Assembly (NCBI GenBank): GCA_021324015.1 | Contig: JAJPJX010000151.1 | Coordinates: 62,001 to 126,000, forward strand | DNA: 64,000 bases | From: Solibacteraceae bacterium | GTDB lineage: Bacteria; Acidobacteriota; Terriglobia; Bryobacterales; Bryobacteraceae | Direction of reading: 5' to 3' | In this document: one piece after another, positions 37,350-44,541 of the stretch | Layout: every line of letters begins with the position of its first letter | Position numbering within the stretch: the first letter of the stretch is position 1 | Position numbers and translations under genes: made by a program | Notes under the pieces: model-generated | What the model saw: the letters and a program-made list of their open reading frames with translations, nothing else | Database searches by the model: none | Told to the model about the DNA's origin: nothing

Positions 37350-38234
37350 TCAGGCCAGGGCGGCGGCGGCTGCCCCGATGATGGCAAGCTCCTGGTGGGC
37401 GGCAGGGGCAATTTCGAAGAAGCTGCCCTGGAGCGGGCTCATGGTGACCATTTCGTGAAGGTAGCGGCCAAGCAGAGTGAGATCCACAAACTCTGCATTG
37501 GGGCCCGTGAGAAAGAACTTCCCGGCGCCTTCGAGGTGAATGCAAGTCGCTGAGGCAGCGGCCAGAGCGCGATGCCAGAGGTGCAGGAACTCCACGCAGC
37601 GGGAATCGCCGGCGCGGGCCGCGGCGAAGACCTCCTCGGGTTCAAGGTCCAGGAAGCGCAGGCGCATGGCGCGTTGGCCCAGAATGCCTTCCAGGTGTCC
37701 CAGACCCCCGCAGCCGCAGAAGCGCTCCCGGGGATCGAGGGTGACCACCAAGTGGCCTCCCTCGCCCGGTTGGTCGGAGCGCGGGTACCGGCCAAAGCCC
37801 ACGCCATCTCCCAGGTGCCAGACGCGCACCAGGCGTTCGAGTTGGCCGCGAGTGGCGGCGATGCCGGCGGCGATGGCATCCGCGTCGTTGAGCACGGACA
37901 CCGGGAACGTGAGGCCTTGCCGGGCGAGCGCCGCCGAAAGCGCCGTCTGGAGATGGAACCCCTTGAACTGCTGCAGGTTGGGGCACTCCTCGATGGTTCC
38001 GCCGACGATGATGCCGGGAAAACCCACGCCGACCGCGGCGATTTCGAAGCCACCGGCGGCCAGCACAATCTGTTCGCTCAGACTCTGGGCCAACTGCTCG
38101 GCGGGTATGGAACGCAGGTTGTCGCCTCCATTGCCGGGCTCCGGAAAGATCCGCACCGGGGCTGCCAGGCGGTCATTTTCCACGCGTCCAACCCAGATAT
38201 GTCTCGTGGCCAGCACACCGATCGACTGCCGCAT
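37350..38234 (-). CDS. ROK-family sugar kinase or regulator-like protein
   Basis: 294 aa. N-terminal actin-like ATPase half, then VLNDADAIAAG (catalytic Asp region) and a zinc motif ERFCGCGGLGHLE, in which the last Cys of the usual C-x-C-G-x2-G-C is His. No helix-turn-helix precedes it, so a kinase is more likely than a NagC-type repressor. The first-strand glycine-rich phosphate loop reads GVLATRHIWVG rather than DxGGT, which is unusual. The ATG at 38234 has TGAGGA 7 nt upstream; an ATG at 38255 overlaps the sthA stop. Confidence 0.75.
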   Translation of the reverse strand: MRQSIGVLATRHIWVGRVENDRLAAPVRIFPEPGNGGDNLRSIPAEQLAQSLSEQIVLAAGGFEIAAVGVGFPGIIVGGTIEECPNLQQFKGFHLQTALSAALARQGLTFPVSVLNDADAIAAGIAATRGQLERLVRVWHLGDGVGFGRYPRSDQPGEGGHLVVTLDPRERFCGCGGLGHLEGILGQRAMRLRFLDLEPEEVFAAARAGDSRCVEFLHLWHRALAAASATCIHLEGAGKFFLTGPNAEFVDLTLLGRYLHEMVTMSPLQGSFFEIAPAAHQELAIIGAAAAALA

Positions 38235-38244
38235 GGCGAAATCC

Positions 38245-39639
38245 TCAGGATTCAATGCGGGCCAGCTTATTCAGCCCGTTAAACGCCGCCGCCTTGTAAC
38301 ATTCTGCGAGCGTCGGATAGTTGAAGACCGTATCCACGAAATAATCCATCGTGCCCTTGAGAATGAGCACCGCCTGCCCGATGTGCAGCAGTTCGGAGGC
38401 GCCTTCGCCGATGATATGCACGCCGAGCAGTTCCCTGGTTTCGCGGTGGAAGATGAGTTTGAGGCGCCCCGTCGTGTCGCCGCGGATCTGGCCGCGGGCG
38501 GTTTCGCGGTAGAAGGCCACCCCGACCTCGTAGGGAACGTCTTCATCGGTCAACTGCTCCTCGGTTTTGCCGATGAATGAGATTTCGGGAATGGTGTAGA
38601 TCCCGTAGGGGTAGGTCGCGGGATTGGAACGCAACTGGAGGCCGAAGGCGTGGGCCGCGGCGAGGCGGCCCTGCTCCATGGAAACCGACGCAAGGCTGGG
38701 AAAGCCGATGACATCGCCAACGGCGAAGATGCCGGGAACCTTGGTACGGTACTCGGCATCCACCGGAACACGGCCGCGGGCGTCGGCTTCCAGGCCGGCG
38801 GCAGCCAGGTTCAGGTCCTCCACGTTCCCTTGCCGGCCGACGGCGTACAGTAGCGCATCGCCGGAGATCTTCTTGCGGCTTTTCAGGTTGGCAACCACGC
38901 CCCCGGCGGGCAACTCCTCGACGCTATCGACTTCCTCATTCAGGCGCATGGTGACGCGGTGATCGCGTAGATGATAGGAAAGGGCTTCGACCATTTCGGA
39001 GTCGGCGAACTCGAGCAGGCGCGGGCGCTTTTCTACCAAAATGACCCGCACCCCCAGGGCCGCAAACATGCAGGTGTATTCGACGCCGATCACGCCGCCG
39101 CCCACCACGATCAGTGTCTTGGGAATCTCCGGCATGTCCAGGATCTGATCGCTGTTGATGATGTTGCGGCCGTTGACGGGCACGGTGGGAGAGGTGGCGG
39201 GCTTGGTTCCGGTGGCGATGATGACGAAGGGGGCAGTGAAATCGGCCTGGCCGCGTGAATTCTCAACGCGCACGCGGGTGGGCTCGAGAAAACTCGCCGT
39301 GCCGGTGACCACGTCGATGCCGTTGCGCGCCAACTGCGCCTGAGTGACGTCCGTCTCGGTCTTGATGACGTGCTGCACCCGGAAACCCAGGTCGGCCATG
39401 GTGATCTTCTCTTTCACGCGATAGCTGACGCCGTAGATCCCCTGGTAAGCGAAGCCCGAGAGGTGCAGCACGGCTTCGCGCATGGTCTTGCTCGGGATCG
39501 TTCCGCTGTTGATGCACGTGCCGCCAACCACTTCGCGCTTCTCGATCAGGGCGACCCGCTTGCCGGTCTTCGCGGCCTGAATGGCGGCGCGCTGCCCCGC
39601 CGGGCCCGAACCGATGACGATGAGATCGTAGGTCTCCAT
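38245..39639 (-). CDS. sthA: soluble pyridine nucleotide transhydrogenase (Si-specific)
   Basis: 464 aa FAD flavoprotein of the disulfide-reductase family that equilibrates NADH and NADPH pools. FAD motif VIGSGPAGQRAA; NAD motif VVGGGVIGVEYTC; second FAD motif GIFAVGDVIG. The redox site reads GGTCINSGTIPSK with only one Cys, so the CxxxxC disulfide of lipoamide dehydrogenase is lost, as in SthA. C-terminal dimer domain contains HIIGEGASELLHIGQA. It reads toward the ROK gene. Confidence 0.92.
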   Translation of the reverse strand: METYDLIVIGSGPAGQRAAIQAAKTGKRVALIEKREVVGGTCINSGTIPSKTMREAVLHLSGFAYQGIYGVSYRVKEKITMADLGFRVQHVIKTETDVTQAQLARNGIDVVTGTASFLEPTRVRVENSRGQADFTAPFVIIATGTKPATSPTVPVNGRNIINSDQILDMPEIPKTLIVVGGGVIGVEYTCMFAALGVRVILVEKRPRLLEFADSEMVEALSYHLRDHRVTMRLNEEVDSVEELPAGGVVANLKSRKKISGDALLYAVGRQGNVEDLNLAAAGLEADARGRVPVDAEYRTKVPGIFAVGDVIGFPSLASVSMEQGRLAAAHAFGLQLRSNPATYPYGIYTIPEISFIGKTEEQLTDEDVPYEVGVAFYRETARGQIRGDTTGRLKLIFHRETRELLGVHIIGEGASELLHIGQAVLILKGTMDYFVDTVFNYPTLAECYKAAAFNGLNKLARIES

Positions 39640-39763
39640 GGAAGAGAGGTGCTTGGCCCTATCTTACCGCGAGCCGCTGCGCCCCGGACTACGGCGAAAG
39701 CACCAAAACAGCCGCCCGCCGCCGCCAAAGTGATCTCGAATCCGGAGGACGAAACTGGGGCGC

Positions 39764-42700
39764 TTAGCGAAAGCGTTTCTTATAGAAGAAATCCATGCCG
39801 AACACACCGCTTTCGTCGCGCACGGCGATGACGGACCAGCGCTGGTTGACGGCCCATTCGATCTGCACCACGAGCGGGTTCGTACTGGTGACGTTGGTGA
39901 CGTATGTGAAGGTGATGTTGGGGGTGATCTGCTGCTCCAGGGTGATCCGGGCCTGGGGGTTGAACTCCACCCCGGTGAGGGAGGGATCGATGCGCAGTTT
40001 GGTGACCCCGAAAAAGCGCTGGAGACGCCCGGAGACCGGATTGGCAACCGCTTCGGCGAGCAGGCTGGAGGCGCCCGGCGGCTGCGCGGCTTGCAGGCTT
40101 GTGGCCAGCGGGTTGGAATACGACAGATCCGTGGTCGCCGGGGAACTGCCGGTGGCGAGCAGCGAGACGATCTGGCTGAAGGGCATGGGAGGGTCGGATC
40201 GGGGCGTGAGGGCCAGCTTATTGAGCGGCCCCGCAATGTTCAGGATGACGTCCACGCCGCGGGCGCGGGTTTGCAGGTCCACGTTGACGAGCGGCTCGAT
40301 GCGGACGGGGTTGTAGAAAGAGATGGAGCCCTGGTCGATGGTGTACCTGGTGCCGAAGAAAACGAGCTGGCCTTGTACGACATTGATGCGTCCGAGCAGC
40401 GCCGGGTTGGAGACGGTGCCGCGCAGGCGCAGGCTGCCTTCCATGACCACATCCTGCGTGAGAGAGCTCTGCACGGTGAGAGAGGGCGAAGTCTCGATCT
40501 GGACGTCGAAACGCGTAGCGCCCAGCACACCACTGCGTGCCGCCGGCGTCCGCACAGGCTGGGAGGAGCGGCTCAGCACGGAGCCGAGGTCGGCGCGCGG
40601 GTTGAAGCCGGAATGCAGGATGGTGACAGTTCCGGAGAGCAGATTGCCGGAGGTTGTGCCAGTCCAGTTCAGAGAGGCGTCGGCCACCGTGCTGACGCCC
40701 TCGGGATAGCGGACGCGCACCTGGCTGGCGCGGGCATTCAGGCGAAAATCCGCCTGGCCCCCTCCGTAGCCGGCAAAACCCGTAATCGCGATCTTGCCGC
40801 CGCCGGTCTCGCCGGTGAGGCTCTGAATCGTGGCCCCCTCGCCGCTAAACAGGATGAGACCTTCGCCGTGACTGAGACCGTTGGGAAAGTCTGCCAGGTT
40901 AAGACCCACGTTCTTGAGTTCCAGGCGGCCGCTGATCTGCGGGCGTTGGAACCTGCCGCGAATGGAGGCGTCGGTCAGCATCGTCCCGGAGGCAGTCAGG
41001 TCGGGGTAGAAATCCTGGAGCATGGCCAGGTCGATCCGGCCGTTCAGGCGGAGATCCAGGGGACTGCGCTGCGGAAATGAGATGGCGCCGGCGAGCACCA
41101 GATCGGTGGTCCGGCCGACCATGCGGGCACTCTCCACGCGCACCACCCGGCGCTCCAGAGAAACCCGGATGGGGCCGGAGTTGGTAAGCGTAACATCCCG
41201 CCGCCGGACACCCAGCCCCAAATGCGGAGCGGGGCCGATTTGGAAGCGGGGGACGGTCAAGGCGGCTTTCCAGAGCTCCGGGTTAAATGCCGGACCGCTA
41301 AAGGTAAGCTCGCCCTGGGCGGATCCGCCGGCAGGCATGCCGGTGGGAAGAAACCCGACGGCTTGCTGGACGCGCTGGAAATCCACCTGCTCAAAAGAGA
41401 CCTGGCCGCTGCCGGGGTTGTCCCCGTCCAGGCGCCACTGACCGGAGCCGCGAATGACGGCGCCGGCGAAATTGCTTTCCAGGTGGGCGGATACGGCGCC
41501 GCCCGTGGAAGAAGCGGTGATATGAACATCGCCGAACTGGCGCTGGCCGAGCCGCAGCCCCGCCGCGGAGGTTTCCCCGTTCAGGTCGGTAAGGCGGAAT
41601 GTGATCCGGCTGCCGGGCGCCGGGGCCGCTTCCACTTCCCCGGAGGCTCTAAATTGCAGAGTGCCGGCAGCGTCCGGATGGTCCTTCCGCAGGGTTTGGA
41701 ACTGATCGAGCGCCATGAGGTTGCTGGAAGCCTGGAAGCGTAGCCTGCCGCTCGCAAACTGTGCCGGTGCGTGCCGGTAATAGGCCTGGAATGCGATCTG
41801 CTTCTGGCCGGCAGTGAGCTGAGCTTCGGTGACCTGGGCGGCATCGCTGGTGTAGAGCAGGGTAGCGGTGACCCGGTCGAAAGACTCGCCCCAGGCGCTT
41901 CCCTGGACGGCGGTGAACTGGCCTTCAAAGCGCGGCTGCCCGTAGGAACCGCTCACCTGGAGGGCAGCGCTGAGGCTGCCGGCGAGGGGCAGACTGGACT
42001 TTCCGGCCAGGGCGAGCAGATCCGCCGCAGGCGCGTTCCCGATGGAAATCCGGCCTGCAACGGGACTGCCCGGGAGCGGCTTCCAATTTACGAGGCCGAG
42101 ACTGCCGGAGACTTGGGCGCTGGCCGAGCCATGCTCCAGGAGGCCGTCTCGCAGCCCGGCGCCGGAAGGCGACAGCGACAGCTTGCCGCGGAAGGAATCG
42201 AAGGCGGCGCCGGAGACGGAGAAAGCGGCCAGGGAAAGGCTGGCCTCGAGGGCGGGCGCCTCCAGTGCGCCTGTAAGAGTGCCGTCCAGAACCGCCTTGC
42301 CGTGCAACTCGATCGGCAGCGACGCGGGCGGTTTGTCGGAGACCAGGTCCAGGGCGGGCAGCAGGTCGCGCAGGTCCGCGGATGAAACCGAAACCCTGAG
42401 GAGCGAACCGAGAGTTCCGGAGAACTCGGCGCGGGTGTGCGGCAGGGAGATGGAGGAGTGCCCGAGGTTGAGGGTGTCGCGCGCGAGGTCGTAATGTACG
42501 CTCACGGCGCCGGAGACGGCGGGGCCGGAGGGAACCGGAGCGATGGCGAGCTGCGCGTCCGCCACCGCGTCGCGCTGCCCGGAGAGCGAGCCTTCCAGCC
42601 GCAGCGGTCCGGACAGGCTGCCGTCCCAGGGGATCTCGCGGGTGGTGACCAGACCGGCCAGGCTGCGCATGTCGAAGTTGGCCAGGCGGCCTTCGAGCAG

Positions 42701-43885
42701 GATGCGGCGCAGTTGGGGGAGCGCCGCGTGCCCGGTGAAGGAGCCGCCGAGCGCTTCCAGGGTAACGCGGTCCGCTTCCAGGCCGGCGCTGGCCAGCGCG
42801 ACGCGGCGGAAGGCGGCCCGCACGGGGAACCGGCTGGCGCGCTCATGCACCCGCGTGACCGCGGCGCCGGAGAAGCGGACCTCCTGCAACCCTATCTGGC
42901 GCGGGTCTGCCGCAAAAGCCGCGTCGGCCCGGCTGCCCTCCAGCCGGAGACCGCCTAGCTGAAAGGCGACACCCGAGGCGGTGACTTTGCCGGAGGCCGA
43001 GAGGCGATCGAGGCCAGCCACCCGGAGATCGCCTTCGGCCCGGGCTGTTCCCCCTTCGAGTTGGGGCGCCCCGAGCAGGCGGCCAAGTTCCGGCAAGTCC
43101 GCCCGCGCCTGGAAACGGAATGCGCCCTGCGCGGCGGCCACGTCTTCCATACTGCCGGAAAGATCCAGGCGCGACTTTCCGAAAACCAGGGCGGCGGCAG
43201 GAATAGAGATCCGGTTGCGCTCGAGCTCGACGGACAGATTCACGCCGGCGGGGGCCAGGCGGCGGGCGCTCCAGCTCAGCTCGAGCGGCTGGATGGACAG
43301 ATCGCCCCCGTATCGCGCCGGAGCTCTTTCGTACCGGAACCGGGCGCGCAGGTTCCGTCCGGCGGCCGCGAACGGGGTGGGGCTTCGCCCAGCCAACGTG
43401 AAGGCGCCGTCTTCGAGATCAAATCTGCCGACGGCCAGGTCCAGAATGGTCTGGAGGGCATTCCCGCGCGAGGCGGGCAGCCTGGGGCTGGGAATGTTGG
43501 TGCTGCCGTCGGGACGGACGATCACATAGACCTGCGGCGCACGCACTTCGAGCGCGGCGAGATCCACACGTGAACGCACTGCCGAGAGCAGCTTAAAGCC
43601 GGCGGTGACGGAGGCGGCGCGAAAGAGCGGGGGCGCGCCGGAAGGCTCGCCGCCGTGCAGCACAAAATCCTGGACGTGGGCGCGCAAACGCAGCCACTCG
43701 AAGGACACGGGGCCGCATTCGACCCGGCCGCCCGTGGCGCGCTCGGCTTCCCGCACCAGGCGCTCGCGCACCTGTTCGCGGAACCACCCGCTGTGCACGA
43801 CGAGCCCGGCAGCTAGAGTCAGCAGGAGCGCCAGGGCGGCCAGAGAGCCGCCGGCCAGGAGCGCGAGACGGGCCGGACGGGTCAT
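39764..43885 (-). CDS. tamB: TamB-family translocation and assembly module protein
   Basis: 1373 aa. An N-terminal membrane anchor (LALLAGGSLAALALLLTLAAGLVVH) is followed by AsmA-like periplasmic beta repeats for about 1000 residues and a C-terminal DUF490 domain (GRINVVQGQLVFFGTRYTID, ITPNITFTYVTNVTS), ending GMDFFYKKRFR. TamB-like proteins span the periplasm as a hydrophobic groove and are linked to outer-membrane protein assembly and phospholipid transport. The start overlaps the SurA-like gene by 4 nt, and the Omp85 gene is upstream in the same operon. Confidence 0.92.
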   Translation of the reverse strand: MTRPARLALLAGGSLAALALLLTLAAGLVVHSGWFREQVRERLVREAERATGGRVECGPVSFEWLRLRAHVQDFVLHGGEPSGAPPLFRAASVTAGFKLLSAVRSRVDLAALEVRAPQVYVIVRPDGSTNIPSPRLPASRGNALQTILDLAVGRFDLEDGAFTLAGRSPTPFAAAGRNLRARFRYERAPARYGGDLSIQPLELSWSARRLAPAGVNLSVELERNRISIPAAALVFGKSRLDLSGSMEDVAAAQGAFRFQARADLPELGRLLGAPQLEGGTARAEGDLRVAGLDRLSASGKVTASGVAFQLGGLRLEGSRADAAFAADPRQIGLQEVRFSGAAVTRVHERASRFPVRAAFRRVALASAGLEADRVTLEALGGSFTGHAALPQLRRILLEGRLANFDMRSLAGLVTTREIPWDGSLSGPLRLEGSLSGQRDAVADAQLAIAPVPSGPAVSGAVSVHYDLARDTLNLGHSSISLPHTRAEFSGTLGSLLRVSVSSADLRDLLPALDLVSDKPPASLPIELHGKAVLDGTLTGALEAPALEASLSLAAFSVSGAAFDSFRGKLSLSPSGAGLRDGLLEHGSASAQVSGSLGLVNWKPLPGSPVAGRISIGNAPAADLLALAGKSSLPLAGSLSAALQVSGSYGQPRFEGQFTAVQGSAWGESFDRVTATLLYTSDAAQVTEAQLTAGQKQIAFQAYYRHAPAQFASGRLRFQASSNLMALDQFQTLRKDHPDAAGTLQFRASGEVEAAPAPGSRITFRLTDLNGETSAAGLRLGQRQFGDVHITASSTGGAVSAHLESNFAGAVIRGSGQWRLDGDNPGSGQVSFEQVDFQRVQQAVGFLPTGMPAGGSAQGELTFSGPAFNPELWKAALTVPRFQIGPAPHLGLGVRRRDVTLTNSGPIRVSLERRVVRVESARMVGRTTDLVLAGAISFPQRSPLDLRLNGRIDLAMLQDFYPDLTASGTMLTDASIRGRFQRPQISGRLELKNVGLNLADFPNGLSHGEGLILFSGEGATIQSLTGETGGGKIAITGFAGYGGGQADFRLNARASQVRVRYPEGVSTVADASLNWTGTTSGNLLSGTVTILHSGFNPRADLGSVLSRSSQPVRTPAARSGVLGATRFDVQIETSPSLTVQSSLTQDVVMEGSLRLRGTVSNPALLGRINVVQGQLVFFGTRYTIDQGSISFYNPVRIEPLVNVDLQTRARGVDVILNIAGPLNKLALTPRSDPPMPFSQIVSLLATGSSPATTDLSYSNPLATSLQAAQPPGASSLLAEAVANPVSGRLQRFFGVTKLRIDPSLTGVEFNPQARITLEQQITPNITFTYVTNVTSTNPLVVQIEWAVNQRWSVIAVRDESGVFGMDFFYKKRFR

Positions 43886-44541
43886 CGAAACGCCTCCTCG
43901 TGGAAGCGCACCTCGGCGCGGGAGCGGGCTTCCTTAAGCCAGCCATCCAACTGCTGGTCCACACGCTGCTGGATCAGCACCCGCTCGATGCGGTCGCGAT
44001 AGTCGTCGATCGAGATTTTTTGGCCGGGATGTGCCTTTTCCTGCGCGGGCACTACGGTGTGGTCGAAGTAGTTCTGGATTTCCTGATCACTGATTTGCAC
44101 CCCCGGGCGGAAGCGGGCGTCCACGAAACGCAGAAAGGTGATCTGCCACAGGAACTGGGCCTTGATCTCGGTCTCGGTCAAGCCGGCGCGGGCAAGCGCG
44201 GCGCGGTAGTTCGCGTCATTGCCGGCGAAGCGGTCGCGCCGGAAGCGCTCGAACAGGCGGGCGGCAACGTCCTCTGGTGACGATGGATACCGGGCCAACT
44301 GCAGCTCATTGCGCACGAGCAACTGATCCAGGAGGCGACCGGCGGTCTGCCGCCGGGAGGCCGGGCTGAAGTCCGGGGGCTCCCCATTGAGAAACGCCGT
44401 CACGCGGATCGCCAGATCGATCTGGCTTACGGTGATGACGCTGGTGCCCACCGAGACGGCGACGCGGTCAATGATCACCCCTCCCAGGGGCGCCCCAAGG
44501 GCCGCGGCGAAGAGAATCAGCAGTGTGGCTCGAGTGCGCAT
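43882..44541 (-). CDS. SurA N-domain-like periplasmic chaperone without PPIase domain
   Basis: 219 aa. Signal peptide MRTRATLLILFAAALGAPLGG, then the SurA/PpiD-like start (IIDRVAVSVGTSVITVSQID) and a helical chaperone body with ARAGLTETEIKAQFLWQITFLRFVD. No parvulin PPIase domain follows, so it would be chaperone only. The ATG overlaps the Omp85 stop, and the 3' end overlaps the tamB start, so expression of the three is coupled. A longer start at 44622 lies inside the Omp85 gene. Confidence 0.85.
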   Translation of the reverse strand: MRTRATLLILFAAALGAPLGGVIIDRVAVSVGTSVITVSQIDLAIRVTAFLNGEPPDFSPASRRQTAGRLLDQLLVRNELQLARYPSSPEDVAARLFERFRRDRFAGNDANYRAALARAGLTETEIKAQFLWQITFLRFVDARFRPGVQISDQEIQNYFDHTVVPAQEKAHPGQKISIDDYRDRIERVLIQQRVDQQLDGWLKEARSRAEVRFHEEAFR

